Notes: generated from the sequence alone by a model not told the origin. A stretch of DNA of 64,000 nt from Petaurus breviceps papuanus (GCA_028583685.1 JAMXIF010000051.1:43404898-43468897); one strand, 5' to 3'; shown: positions 42,700 through 54,716, counted from the stretch's first letter. Numbers and translations are program-made.

Positions 42700-42860
42700 C
42701 AAGGCAGATCCACACCTCCTTGGCAACTTCTAGCATTAGGGGGTTATCTAGAGGACTGAGAGGTCAACCAGACCAGCATCACACAAGCTGTATGTGTAAG
42801 AGGTAGGTCCTCTTGGCTCTGAGAGTGGTTTTCTATTCACTATACACAACTGCCTTGAAA
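42700..42860 (-). mobile_element. MIR-family SINE fragment
   Basis: 'gaggtaggtcctcttggctc' followed by 'ggttttctattcactataca'. Confidence 0.5.
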
Positions 42861-43039
42861 AAAAAGGTAAATAAACTTTCATAAATTCTAAAGCTAATTA
42901 ATGGAAGAATGAAGCTAAAACTCAGATCTTATGATGCCCAAGTTCAGTGTCCTTCCCCATACACCATGGTATTTCCCTAGGAAATGTAAGAAAGACCCAT
43001 GAAACGCACTTTACATCATGTAGGCAGGCAAAATATAGT

Positions 43040-43165
43040 CAAGTAATGTAGTCAAGAAGCACTTATTAAATACCTAATGTGTACTAGGCATTGTGGTAAG
43101 CCCTGGGGATACAAAAAGAGGCAAAAAAGTCTTGTCTTCAAGGAGCTTACAATCGAATATATTAC
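43040..43165 (-). mobile_element. L2 LINE 3' end
   Basis: 'agaagcacttattaaatacc', 'tactaggcattgtggtaagc', 'cttcaaggagcttacaatcg'. Confidence 0.85.
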
Positions 43166-44375
43166 ATTTCCAAGCCATGGTCATGGGAACAGGTAGTTAG
43201 ATTGGATGGCTAACACATTTTAGTTCCTTGAGAATTTAGTGGAGAGTAAAAAAATTGGGGTTCACTAGCACCTTCTTTATGTGTGCCACTGCAGATGACA
43301 GCAGAACAAATGCCTACCAGACGCTCACTACATATTCACTGAAAAAAACAATCAATAAATGAATGTTGATGAAAATATTTCGAAGAGTAGGGAGTGTTGT
43401 ACAAATATAAATTAGTCTGCTGTTTTCCACTTAAACCAGTTGTAAATTATACCCCCCCCCTCCCACTGTTAAACCAAATTTAACAGGATTATAAGGGAAT
43501 TCAAAGATAAACCTGCTTATACAGCCTTGGAATGTCTAAACACTCCAGGGACCCATGGAAATGAACTTGCATTGATAGGCATGGAGGGGCGGCTACTGCA
43601 AAGGCTTTACCTCCTCATGGAATTCTAAGTCACCAAGGTTGGTGAGTCGCCAAACTCTCCCAGTGCCTCTGAACATCTGGCACCAGTTTTGTGAATGGGA
43701 TCCCACTTCTGATGGCAGCATTCACAATTAGCCTTTCTTATTAGTAACTTCTTAGCAACTCTTTCTTAAAATAGAGACTTCCAGTGTAAGCTTTTATCTT
43801 ATATAATCTTTTTTTTTTTTTAAAGCTCAGACACCTTCTGGGACTGTGAACATCAAAACTTCAACCAGAGACCTGTCTTTATCAAAGAAAATAGCTGCTT
43901 TATCTAGGGTTTATATTCTTTAGATATTCCTAAATCCTGCCCCCCCCCAACTGCCTCTTTTTTTTTAATATAGCTTACGACAGATAACCACCTACATCAT
44001 TTCATTTTTTTGTCATTTTTTGATGGGATCTTCAAATTTCCCATTTAAATATATATTTAACATTTTACCCTTTTTGACTTCAAACTCTATTCATGTCTTT
44101 GTTGAAATGTCAGTAATGCCAAAGTTTACTAATGTTTTTTGAGCTGAAAAACCCTAAGCTAAAAGTCAAGAACCTTGGATTTCTAGCTTTGTTCTGTCAC
44201 TGACCATAGCGTGACAGTTGAGAGGGCTGCCCCATCTGACATCTCTCCCAATTTGTGTACACAATCCACAGGTATGCTGATGGCCTTAGGAAGATAATAG
44301 ATATGAAAATGCACTGGGTACATGAGCACAATATTCTATAGCAGTGTAATGTACCATAAAGGAGACCAGATATGG
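43166..44375. other. Unassigned sequence
   Basis: Contains C runs at ~43,452 and ~43,940, a poly-T at ~43,810 and a locally GC-richer stretch at 43,580-43,700. No exon or named repeat. Confidence 0.4.
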
Positions 44376-44515
44376 AATAAGAGGATATTTCAAATTCCAG
44401 ATTCCCCCCCTACTAGATACATAAGACAGCTTCTCTGGGACTTTGTCTCCTTTTCTGTAAAAGTAGGAGGCTGTGATAGGTAGTCCCTGAGATTCTAGTA
44501 AGGTCTAAATGACTG
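44376..44515 (+). mobile_element. MIR3-like SINE
   Basis: 'gggactttgtctccttttct' and the L3-type tail 'gtccctgagattctagtaag'. Confidence 0.6.
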
Positions 44516-44595
44516 ACACCTCTTACCCATTAGAATTAAGGTTCCCAAGTAGCAGGGACAGCGTCATTTTTTTTTTTACCTTTGAAACTCAAGTG

Positions 44596-44867
44596 CAGGG
44601 TTCTTAGCCTTGGTCTGTGATTTGGTTTTTTTAATTTTGATACTATTTGTTTTCCTTTGTAATCTAATGTCTGTCAGGGACTCTGGGGATACAAGGAAGC
44701 CAAAATACAGTGCCTGCCCTCAAACATGAAAACAACTATGTCTAATTAAGTTATTTTAAAACTAAAATTTTAAAACTGGACTCTTTCTTAGTCTGAGAAA
44801 GGCTCTGCAGGTTTCACTAGACTGTGGAAGGGATGTCCATGACCAGAAAAAGCATTAAGAATACCTG
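44596..44867 (-). mobile_element. hAT-like DNA transposon, second copy, inside L2
   Basis: Starts CAGGGTTCTTAGCC and ends CATTAAGAATACCTG, imperfect terminal inverted repeats. Inside: 'gttttcctttgtaatctaat', 'tttcactagactgtggaagg', 'gatgtccatgaccagaaaaa', the complement of the arms at 9,508-10,017. The flanking L2 shows a worn 8-bp repeat (TCAAGTGC / CCTAGTAC, 5 of 8). Confidence 0.75.
44671..44745 (-). mobile_element. L2 fragment inside the hAT-like element
   Basis: 'gactctggggatacaaggaa' and 'gtgcctgccctcaaacatga' are the antisense L2 end, lacking its terminal part. Confidence 0.7.
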
Positions 44868-44909
44868 CCCTAGTACCCAGCACCGTGCCTTGCACATTTA
44901 TGTAATAAG

Positions 44910-44958
44910 CAGGGTGTTCCAAAAGTCTTAGTGCAGTTTTAAACTATTAAAGCTCAAA
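44910..44958 (+). mobile_element. Mariner-type terminal inverted repeat remnant
   Basis: CAGGGTGTTCCAAAAGTCTTAG and the following GTGCAGTTTTAAACTATTAA match one half of a palindromic mariner-type element. The other half is not recognisable, and the expected TA at the left edge is blurred. Confidence 0.55.
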
Positions 44959-45104
44959 TATAACTTACATAAGCACCTAAATATATGCATGTGAATTTAT
45001 GCATATGTATGGATATATTTATTTTTCATTCCAGATCTGTGATTTCAAATGTTAGTTGAATTATCACTGTAGATTGGTAATGGGTAGAACCACCAAAGAC
45101 AAAT

Positions 45105-45320
45105 TCTTATGGGTAACAACAAGGGAAGAATATAGACTGGAGTTTAATTTTCCTCTCCTGACACTTTTTTGATGTGTGCCTGCAGGCAAATCATTTCAAC
45201 TTACTGAGCCTCAGTCTCCTCATCTATAAAACGGGAATAATAATATGAATAGTCACTACCTGGCAGAAATTTTTGTGGGGTTCAAATGAGGTGATGTGCT
45301 TAACATGCTATATAAACTCC
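45105..45320 (+). mobile_element. MIR SINE, nearly full length
   Basis: 'ttactgagcctcagtctcct', 'ataaaacgggaataataata', 'ggttcaaatgaggtgatgtg'. Confidence 0.78.
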
Positions 45321-45464
45321 CAAATTCCCCAAAGTGATCCTTGTTGGAGGTAAGAGGAGATGAGTTCCTCTGAAAGACAGGAGGGAAGGTCTGGATTCAG
45401 GGACTCCCTTTGACACATAGGAGAAACATGATTGCAAGCAAAGAGAAACTAACCTCTCAATATG

Positions 45465-45730
45465 TGAAACATGTATGTGTACATGTGTTTATATGTTTAT
45501 ATAGATTGTGTACATCACCATGCATGCAGGCATATGTATAACTATTTCCATTAAAATTTCATTTTAAATTCAAAATTGTATGAGGGGGCATTTAGATAAA
45601 CACACACATAACATATGTGTACATTTACATATATAAAGTCAACACCACACAGTTGGTGGTATTACAGTGATGATGATATGTACCGAGACACATACATATA
45701 CATGCAAATACATGTACATACTCTATATCT
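45465..45730 (+). repeat. Interrupted TA/TG/CA simple-sequence region
   Basis: Short TATATG, ACACAT and TACATA runs separated by unique DNA. Confidence 0.65.
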
Positions 45731-45859
45731 TGACCACCACACAAGTTTAGATTTTAAAATACCAAGATTTCTAATAAGTGAAAGGAAATATGTCTGATCT
45801 TTTACAGGTTCAAGCCACTGTTTTAAAAAGTGATGATTGCCAATCTCTAGCTGCCACAC

Positions 45860-46040
45860 AATTGGGATTCTTGTGTCTTTAATTCTTATTATGTTTCCAG
45901 TAATCAGAACACCTGCTTTCACCCTCTGCCCTTGTGCCTGTAAGCAAGACCCTTCCCCTCTCTTCTCCTCAGTTTCCTCTTCAGGAAAATTAATATGTTG
46001 TACCAGATGATTCCTAAGATCTATTCGGGTTGTAACTTCT
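45860..46040 (+). mobile_element. MIR3 SINE
   Basis: 'cctgtaagcaagacccttcc', 'ctcctcagtttcctcttcag', then 'accagatgattcctaagatc'. It accounts for most of the 157-codon minus-strand frame. Confidence 0.65.
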
Positions 46041-46602
46041 CTGATTGTTGGGTTGGTGTCAGAGTTTCCTTTCCAAGACTTCACTTTCCAAAGCAAATGA
46101 CAGCTTTGCAAATGCAGGTCCTCATACTGCCCCAAATTCAGGACAATGCTTCTTATACCTGGTGTCTTTTGTTATCACAGACAATGGCTGGGTGGGCGGA
46201 AGAGGTGAGAAGGAAGCTTCATTACCACAGAGGGCAATTTGACTACTGGGAAGCTAATTAAACAGGCCTCATGTATATAAAATATATCATCAAAAGATAA
46301 CAGCATATGGTTAAATTCTTCATCTTATTAAGAGCTTCCATTAATGCTTCTTCCACATAAATTTGAAGCAGAGACAGGTGTTATTGGAGAAGACTCACAA
46401 TAGGACTGACCTGAATTAGGGTGACAGAGGCAAGAGATGTATCACCAGTGGCTGTCTCACCAAGAAGAAGAATGAGTATTCTATGCTCCATTATGGCCCT
46501 AGACTGATGTGTTAGCATTATCTCCTGCACAACCTTCCTCTGGCCTGGCCTCGCTCTGCTTTCTCCTCTTTGGGATTTAGCATACAGAGGAAGGAACTCC
46601 GA
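46041..46602. other. Repeat-free block, candidate conserved noncoding DNA
   Basis: 46,205-46,350 (GCAATTTGACTACTGG, GAAGCTAATTAAACAGG, CATATGG E-box) has the look of developmental noncoding DNA; not measured. Confidence 0.35.
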
Positions 46603-46604
46603 GA

Positions 46605-46745
46605 CAATTTATAACAGAATGTTAGAGCTGGCAGGAACCTTAGTGATCAGGTGGGACATTTCTTCCATCCTCCACACTTTATAGATGAGTAAACAGGGCT
46701 CATAAGGTGTCATTCCTGGCGCAAGGTCACCAAAGCCGACAATCC
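46605..46745 (-). mobile_element. MIR3 SINE
   Basis: 'gaatgttagagctggcagga', 'ccttagtgatcaggtgggac', 'tagatgagtaaacagggctc'. Confidence 0.7.
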
Positions 46746-47410
46746 CCCTTGTAGGTTGTAAGGGTAGATGGGGGGGAAAAGCCGCAAAAGACATCTGTGA
46801 TATCTTATTTCTCTCCAGGAGACAGAAATGAGATAGGATTTCAACAATTGTCTTGTTTGATTTTTGTTCACTACCAAATTGTGCAGTTAACATTCCTCAA
46901 AGCCCCCATCAATTTCAAAGGAAATTCAGTCCTTACTCCCAAATATACCCCGGGTCCCAAGAAGAATAAGAATGCTAAGCATGTCCCAGAATTTAGGGTA
47001 GCATGCAATGTCCAGGATTGGGAGGTCACTAGCTCCATCTTTTATCTCTGGATGCCTGTTTTGTCCCTGCTGACCCTCGGAAAGAGCTGGAACATTCTTG
47101 TCTAGTTTTATATCCTCACCCTGCTTTTTTATGGAGAAAACAGGACAATTACCTAAGCGCAGGAACATTCCCCAAGTATATTATTGGAGCTGCAGAGAAG
47201 AAGTCACAATGTCTTTCAAGGCTTCCAAAAATCAGAAATTCCTGAAATTAATGGGAACTCTTTCATTGACATTGTAACGTTTCTGTGTATTAGACATTTG
47301 ATTGACACCACGTCGGCTCTTTGAAAGCTTAGACTACGTCAGTGCCACTGGAATAGAAATTTTTTGAAAAAGCAGTATTTGACTTTGTAATGGCAATTTG
47401 AAATTTAGAA
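46746..47410. other. Unassigned, repeat-poor sequence
   Basis: No relic. 47,270-47,360 has a cluster with ATTGACACCACGTCGGC and a CRE-like TACGTCAG. Confidence 0.4.
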
Positions 47411-47411
47411 A

Positions 47412-47500
47412 AATTATATACATATGTATACATATATATGTGTGTGTATGTATGGAGATATATGTGTGTGTATATATACATATATATATATATAAACACA
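47412..47500 (+). repeat. TA/TG microsatellite
   Basis: TATACATA and TGTGTG units. Confidence 0.9.
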
Positions 47501-48660
47501 TTTATTTTCCATTAACACTTCAAGGGTACTTATTTCAACAGAATAATACCTCTTACAATGGGACAGTTTTCCTTGAGAGGAAAAAAAACCTCCCAATGAT
47601 GGCACATTGGCTCGGCAACCCCTATGGATTCATTAAAGGGACAATGGAATTTCTACTATTCATATATTTATGCCCTGTATGAGACACTTCTACTGAAATT
47701 CAATTGTGTCTGCAGAAGCTTCAGACCAGATATCATTTTAACAATTTCTGCTACTGGAGTGGTAAGACCAAATAGCTATTTAGGATTCACATTTCCCTTT
47801 TCCAATTGATCGTGGGGCTCCCCCTGGAACGCCCCATGCTCCAACTACCTTGACTTTCGGATTCATTTTCACCAGAAAAAAAAAAATCTAAACATGAAGC
47901 AGTATCTTCTATTCTGGCTGGCACAGTGGTTCCCCTAAGGGTATTTTTGTGTTGAAGTCAGTCACTGAGTAGCAGACTGATAGCTTTTTGTCTTCTGAAG
48001 CTCATTGACTAAGAAAATAATACACATAAAAGCAGCCTATTCCAACAATATCCCAGAGGGAAAATAGTCGATTGCCACCCACTTCTCCTGATGGGGATAG
48101 AGAGGGTTAGAGAATCACATAACTTGGAGGCCAAAGAAGATACAGTGATGATTCCATAGGGTTTTGATGAAACAGTAAAAACAATAGAATACAAAAAGTA
48201 GGCCTGTGATAGAAATCTCTGACAAGGCCTCCTTCTGATGTGCCTAACAAATTGGAAAGGAATTCACAATTAATCAAATATCATGGAAAAGAAATTTCCT
48301 TTAATTTGGGCTTAATCCTTCCAAATGAAAATCACCAAAGGAAAACTTATATATATATATATATATAATGTAACACCATACTCAAAAGAATAATAAGAAT
48401 CTTGTCCGTGGGCTAGGGCATGGAATTCCAAATGTTCTTGAAAATGCGTACCTATGTAGAATTTTATAATAACCAAGTTTGGCCATAAAGGAAGATGAGA
48501 AAATGGACTTCTTTCTCTTCTTTGGAGAAGTGGTGGACTATGGGTAAAAAATACTATATGTACCAGACAGGAGATGTATTCATTTGAGGAATCGCTTCCT
48601 TTTCTCTTCTTTGTGGCAAGAGTTACCTCTTGGTGAGCAGAGGAGGAAAAAGAACATATA
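47501..48660. other. Unassigned sequence
   Basis: Contains a (TA)n run at 48,350-48,367. No exon or named relic. Confidence 0.4.
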
Positions 48661-48664
48661 GACA

Positions 48665-48711
48665 AGTAAAGGTAATGTTGCAACAAAAGCTATCAATAAT
48701 TTTTTAATAAG
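48665..48711 (+). mobile_element. Short L1 3' terminal fragment
   Basis: 'ggtaatgttgcaacaaaagc' and 'tatcaataattttttaataa' match the last 40 bp of the L1 end at 23,340-23,385. Confidence 0.5.
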
Positions 48712-48723
48712 AAAAGGCATACT

Positions 48724-48882
48724 GGGGCAACGAGGTGGTGCAGTGAATAGAGCACTGGCCCTGGAGTCAGGAGGACCTCAGTTCAAATCCAGCCTCAGAC
48801 ATGTGATACATTTACTAGCTGTGTGACCTTAGGCAAGTCACTTAATCCCAACTGCCTTGCCTTTCACCCTCCAAAAAAAAGA
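48724..48882 (+). mobile_element. Marsupial tRNA-derived SINE with target-site duplication
   Basis: 'ggggcaacgaggtggtgcag', 'gccctggagtcaggaggacc', 'aggcaagtcacttaatccca', poly-A. AAAAGGCATACT at 48,712-48,723 and 48,883-48,894. Inserted next to the tail of the L1 scrap. Confidence 0.9.
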
Positions 48883-48894
48883 AAAAGGCATACT

Positions 48895-50159
48895 TAAATG
48901 AAATATCCTAGAAAAGTAATAAACAACCAAAGATGGAAAATTTTTGCCATTCTATAGCAATGTAAATATCATTTCCATATAAAATATCACAAATTTGAAG
49001 GATAAATACATTACTTGCATCAGGCATAATCGCTGCTCATGGGGACCTAAATATTTTTATTCTGACCTGAACAAAAGCAGTATAATTAGAAGAAAAAGAA
49101 AAAAGGTGTTGGGGGGCAAGGAACATATAATTATGTGTTTCTATCTACAATTTGGTAAATGCAACCCGTATTTCTCTTTAATTGTTATGATTTGCAGCTG
49201 TAACACATAGCATGCTATTTTTATTGATCTGATTTTAACTTGCCTCATTGCCCTTATATCACTCTCTTTGCACAAAAGGCAACTGTGTTTAAGTAAAGTT
49301 CGAAACAGGGCATTTCTTTTAGCCAGAAAAGCAGAAAACATGAAGAGTCCTGACACAAATTTGACTTATTCTGATGTGCTCCAAGGCAACAGAAATGAGG
49401 ATTGGGTTGAAAGAATATAATAAAGAGGACCGCAAATTCAAAGAGAGGACATTTCACCCTGATCGAAAATATCCTTCATCCATTTGGACCAGAGTCAGAT
49501 CTGGTATTGTCAACCAGATGGACCTTCAATGGCCCTTATTGTGATAAAAGGGCATGAAATTGGCTCAATCCCTTTCTAGGGTTGGCCACTGCTAAAGATA
49601 GGCACTCATTTTATCCCACTGAAGAATAGCAGATAAACAAGTCAACATGGGTCAGCTCTAAAAGGATAATATTTCCTGTTTTAAAGCCTCAAATTTCAGC
49701 AAGTGACCTTCATGTTCTCCTAGGGAAAGCAGAAGTCTTCAGAATCCACAAATGGCAATTCCCCTGCCTAGTCCCTGGAATAGGTCAGATAGTGATCTAG
49801 AGGCACCTGACACTGGTCCCTAAAGACCACCTTTTCCTCCCACGCTCCTCTGTTCATCTGTTGGAAAGAAGTTCCCATGTGGTAAGGAGCTCAAACCTAA
49901 CCATCCCCTCTGAACAGAACGCCATTCATTAGAATTGTGAATGCTTTCTCCCTTCCCCCAATCCACCCCAACCCTCTGACACTTGGTTAGGTCCCATGAA
50001 ATCTAGACAGGACATCCATCATAGCAAGCCCCTAACAACAGTGCTAGGCCATGAACCTGGCCCTGTGACCCCCTGACATAAGAGCCAGGGGAGGAAACAA
50101 AGCTTATCTGCAGCTTTCCAAAATCCCTGGTTCTTTTTAGGCAACACAGATTAGGTCAC

Positions 50160-50160
<1 letters not shown>
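48895..50160. other. Repeat-poor block
   Basis: About 1.25 kb with no relic or exon recognised. Confidence 0.45.
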
Positions 50161-50575
<415 letters not shown>

Positions 50576-50659
50576 ATGAAGAATCAGGTCTATATTCCCA
50601 TATTTTATCAATTCCATGGAAAATCTAAATTCTGCTAAGTGGGTTTGTTTTGCTTTTGC

Positions 50660-51185
50660 TTTTAAACAGTGTCTCTTCCTAAATCAACACAAAATATTCA
50701 TTACAAATCTTTTTTTTAATAAACATCTTTTGTTTTACTATAACCTTTACTTCCTAATCCCTGCCCCATATCTCTCTGCCCTCCAGATCCCAGAGGGCCA
50801 TCTTTTATTTAAAAAAAAAGAATAAAAAAGGAAGGAAAACAATCAGCAAAACTAAACCACATATAGAAAAAGTGATATTATATTCAGTGTTCCACACCCA
50901 TAGTCCTTCACCTCTGTGAAAATAATAAGGGGAGGTGCCTTAAGTTTTCTCTTCTTTGGGGTCAAGCTTGTTCCTCTAATTTCATGGCAATCATTTTTGA
51001 TTATTTTATTGTTCTTTCCATTTGTATTATTGTAATCACCATGTAGGTTATTATAGCTCAGGGTCTTCTGATCTCATTTTCTATCAGCACATCTAAGTCT
51101 TCCCATTATCTCTTCCAGAGCAGTAACCTGCCATTCCATTGCCACAGCAGCTTTCATAGCCATTCTCCAATTGAAGGATATCTCA
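50660..51185 (-). mobile_element. Marsupial L1 3' region
   Basis: 'cccagagggccatcttttat' is the complement of the 'aatggctctct' module at 31,905; then 'tgttccacacccatagtcct', 'cttctttggggtcaagcttg', 'agccattctccaattgaagg'. Confidence 0.7.
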
Positions 51186-52215
51186 AAAAAATCAGCTACT
51201 GTTAAATAAGAAATAGACTTGTTTGCACAAATCCACATTAATCCAGTAACGGCTACACTTTGGGGCCTGGTCGGACTCGTCATTTATTTTCATTCCCACA
51301 ATTCTTAATAGTCCCAAATTTGTTCTGTACGACCTAAGTTTGGGAAGAGGGTAGAAAATAAGGATTTCTTTGGTCCCTTTCGATTTGTCTTGAGTTCCCA
51401 GTGGTTAATTTGGCACATAGCCTCTCTTCTGCAGGGGCCCACAAAGGTGATGCTAAAATGCTGGTAACAACATTCCCAGCTTATTTTCACATATGTGCTT
51501 GCTAATTACCTGTTACCACATGTGTGATTACCTCCTTTGCTCAAGGAAAAGAGTCCTATTTTCTGGAAATATTCAAGGAACAACACTGGCTTTTAAAGCG
51601 TGAAGACTCAGAAGGAAATCTCAGCCAAGCTTAGAAACAACCCCAAACTCGGTTCAATGCCTCTACCCTTCATCGTGGTTTATATTTCATAGTGTTACTA
51701 ATGATATCCTATTTTTCAAGATTTCAAGAGGTGCATGAGTCTTGGACGTGAAATAATCTGGCAAAATAATCTTCTGATGAGTTAAGTGTAAATGAATCAG
51801 AAACATACGACTCATATTTCCCTTGAAACACACGGGGATTTAAAAGTTAATGGGGGAAAAAAAAGTTCTGGCAAACCACATTCAGGGTTTTTATTGAAAC
51901 CAGGATGTTTGAATAAACATTTGAGATATCCAACTAACCCAAACTGTAATTGGGTTCACCCATCCCTACTACTAACGGTGCTGGGAAACAACGAGAAAAC
52001 ATGCCACAGTCAGGTTTCTGATGGAAAGCTTTATTTGGCAGACACTTGGGAAAGCTTGCTGGCACATTTTGGCAACCAGTTGAGAATATTAAAACAGACA
52101 GTGAAGTCTTAAACCCCCTTTTGGTGAGTGCCCTAAGAAAATGATTTGCAATTAGAAGTGTAGCCAGGGAGGAATAATCAAATATGAAAAGAGAAAAAAG
52201 GAAATCCTTTCTGAA
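51186..52215. other. Repeat-free block, candidate conserved noncoding DNA
   Basis: About 1 kb with no relic. 51,485-51,535 (TGCTAATTACCTGTTACC, then CACATGTGTGATTACC) pairs homeobox cores with E-boxes. Confidence 0.4.
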
Positions 52216-52219
52216 CACA

Positions 52220-52475
52220 ATGATGATGATGATGATAACATTTTTTATATAATGCTTTAGAGTTGCAAATGACTACATATATCATCGCATTTGGTCATCA
52301 TAATGACCCTCTGAGTTAGGTCTCATTACTAGCAACATTTTTCAGATGTGGAAACTGAGGCAGAGGTGAAGTGACCTGCCCAGGGTCACATCGCTAATAA
52401 ATGCCTGAGGCTTGATTTGAACGAAGGGCTTCCTGACTACAAGCCCAATGCTCTATCCACTGTGACATAAAACAA
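52220..52475 (-). mobile_element. MIR/THER1 SINE preceded by (GAT)n
   Basis: (GAT)6 at 52,221-52,238, then 'ccctctgagttaggtctcat', 'gatgtggaaactgaggcaga', 'gggcttcctgactacaagcc', 'gctctatccactgtgac'. Confidence 0.8.
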
Positions 52476-52497
52476 TAATCTTTCTCCACTGTGCTGT

Positions 52498-52600
52498 GTT
52501 TATAATAATAGCATCTATATAGCACTTTAAGGCTTGAAGAGTGCCCCACATACATCACCTCAATTGATCCTTGCAACAACCATGTGAAGTAGCTAACATT
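52498..52600 (-). mobile_element. MIR 3' part
   Basis: 'gcatctatatagcactttaa' and 'attgatccttgcaacaacca'. Confidence 0.65.
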
Positions 52601-52679
52601 AATGTACTGCCTTTTTCCAGGCAGAGAAGGGTCTGATGGATTCCCTTTTGTATGAGAAAACAAAAGCCTGTAAAATATA

Positions 52680-53065
52680 ATCGGTCAATCAGCAAGCATT
52701 TAGTAAGATGTGCCAGCTGTGCAAACAGCTACAGATTTATTGTTCAGTTGTTTGTTTTTTCAGTCATGTCTGACTTGGTAAACCCATTCGAGGTTTTCTT
52801 GACAGAGATACTGGAGTGGTTTGCCTTCCTTCTCCAGTTCATTTTACAGATGAGGAAACTGAGGCAAACAAGATTAAGTGACTTGCCCAAATTCACACAG
52901 CTGATAAGTGTCTGAGGCTGGATTTGAATTCAGGAAGATGAGTCTTCCTGACTCCAGGTCCAGCACTCTGTGCACTATGGCACCACCTAGCTGCTCCAGC
53001 TACAGATATAAAGACAAAAGGGAAAGTCTCTGTCCTCAAGGGTCTTACATTCTAAACAAGCAATA
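52680..53065 (-). mobile_element. L2 LINE 3' end split by an RTE-tailed SINE
   Basis: 'atcggtcaatcagcaagcat' to the left; 'agtctctgtcctcaagggtc' and 'ttacattctaaacaagcaat' to the right. Confidence 0.8.
52737..52996 (-). mobile_element. RTE-tailed SINE with target-site duplication
   Basis: 'tgttcagttgtttgtttttt', 'cagtcatgtctgacttggta', 'tactggagtggtttgccttc', 'caccacctagctgct'. CAGCTACAGAT at 52,726-52,736 and 52,997-53,007. Confidence 0.92.
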
Positions 53066-53418
53066 GAGAACTTGAAAAGTAGATAAGGACATATCACAAA
53101 AAAATTTCACCTCCTTAACCAAATTATTAGGGATATAAACTCATGCTAAGTAAGCTCTACTTCAGATCAAAGGTCACCATGTTGTTTCTTTCTGATCTTT
53201 CTGGTCAAAAGCCAGTGCTCCCTCCTTAGAACTTGGAATCTCTTTTTTGCATTACCCTTAATTGCAAATCTGTCCCTTGCTCTTCCCCTAGACATAGAGT
53301 CATTGATAGAAGCTAAGCATAAAAAATGAAGTGAGAAAAAGCAGGAAAAAATTTCCCAAAATTGTCAACAAAGTCATGAAAGGTTCCACACCCATAGGTT
53401 CCCACCTGTCCAGTGAAG
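53066..53418. other. Unassigned sequence
   Basis: No repeat or exon recognised. Confidence 0.4.
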
Positions 53419-53419
53419 G

Positions 53420-53945
53420 TAAGTATCTGCATCTGCTAATCTCTTCTTCCAGATCATGCTCCGTCAATTATAATTCCTATCTAGTTGCTTTTTTATTGTT
53501 GCTGTGTCCCTTTACATTGTCATTTACTTGTCCTCTTTTACTTTATATCATGATCGTCTTTGAATACATTGTTGCTTTGCTTCTGTTTTCTTCACTTTAC
53601 ATCAGTTCCTCATGGGCCTGTCTTCCAGCTTGCCATTTCTTCTAGCACAGTAATACCCCATACATTCATAAACTACAACTTATTTAACCAATTCCTTAAT
53701 CTCTGGGCATCTTCTTTAATTCCCACATATTGGCTGGTACAAAGTGTGTGACCATATATATTTTGATTTCGGTGGGACTTCTTTCGGTTTTTTTCTTCCA
53801 TTTTTTACATCCTTAAGAGATATGTCAAACAGTGGGATAATTGTCTCCAAAGGATATGGGCGGTTTTGTTACCTTATCAGCATAATTACAAATTCTAATC
53901 ATCTATTATGTTCAAATTTTAAACGTATTTAGGGGAAAAGGTGCG
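53420..53945 (-). mobile_element. Marsupial L1 3' region
   Basis: 'gttgctgtgtccctttacat', 'tctagcacagtaatacccca', 'cattcataaactacaactta', 'tttaaccaattccttaatct' follow the antisense L1 order shared with 50,660-51,185. Confidence 0.65.
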
Positions 53946-53984
53946 TTTTATTTATGACTCACCCCAGTATAAAAAACCTGCCTA

Positions 53985-54235
53985 AAAGATAATAACGATG
54001 CAATAATAGCTAACTCATATAGTACTTTAAGGTCTGCAAAATGTTGTGTCTCATTTGATCTTCCTGACAACCTATGAGGTGGGTACTACTGTCATCCTCA
54101 TTTCACAGATAAGGAAACTGGGACTGCGAAGTTAAGTGATTTGTCTAGGGTCACACAGCATCTAAGTATCTGAAGCAAGATTCAAACTCAGATCTTGCTG
54201 GCTCACCAACAGTCCATCCACTACACTCCCACCTA
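53985..54235 (-). mobile_element. MIR/THER1 SINE, nearly full length
   Basis: 'aatagctaactcatatagta', 'catttcacagataaggaaac', 'atccactacactcccacct'. Confidence 0.8.
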
Positions 54236-54490
54236 AATATTGAAATACCAAATTGAACTGACTGGGGGCTTTGTCCATATAATGAACTCCAGGTAACCTT
54301 TATAGGGAAAAGGAAGATTCCAATGAAAAACCAAGAGACTCGGTACCCAAGAGTACAGGTCATTCTCTCTGCAATCATTTAAAATAAAATGAATTAAGAA
54401 GGAAATTTGCAAAACATTCTGTATGATCTTCACATGTTCCACCTTTTTAAGCTCCCAGAAATTCCTTTTTATGCACTTATCAATATACAT
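54236..54490. other. Unassigned sequence
   Basis: Nothing recognised; opposed short open frames only. Confidence 0.35.
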
Positions 54491-54716
54491 GTCACTGTCG
54501 TTCAGTTGTTTCGATCATGTCCAACTCTTCATGACCCTCATTGGGTTTTCTTGGGAAAGATAATGGAGTAGGTTGCCATTTCCTTCTCCAGCTCATTTTA
54601 TAGATAAGGAAACTGAGGCAAACTGGCTTAAGTGATTTGTCCAGGGTCACACAACTAGTAAGTGTTTGAGGTCAGATTTGAATTCAGGAAGATGAGTCTT
54701 ACTGTTTCCATGCCAG
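54491..54716 (-). mobile_element. RTE-tailed SINE
   Basis: 'gttcagttgtttcgatcatg', 'gttgccatttccttctccag', 'gaggtcagatttgaattcag'; truncated at the tRNA-like head. Confidence 0.88.

Larger units (their letters stand above)
44526..44909 (+). mobile_element. L2 LINE 3' end split by a hAT-like element
   Basis: Left half 'agaattaaggttcccaagta' and 'tttacctttgaaactcaagt'; right half 'agtacccagcaccgtgcctt' and 'gcacatttatgtaataag'. The halves join into the normal L2 order. Confidence 0.75.

Noticed and set aside
45662-46135. 157-codon minus-strand open frame
   Set aside because: Runs through a MIR3 relic and simple repeats; ends in TA/TG-encoded Cys, Tyr and Met repeats. No domain.
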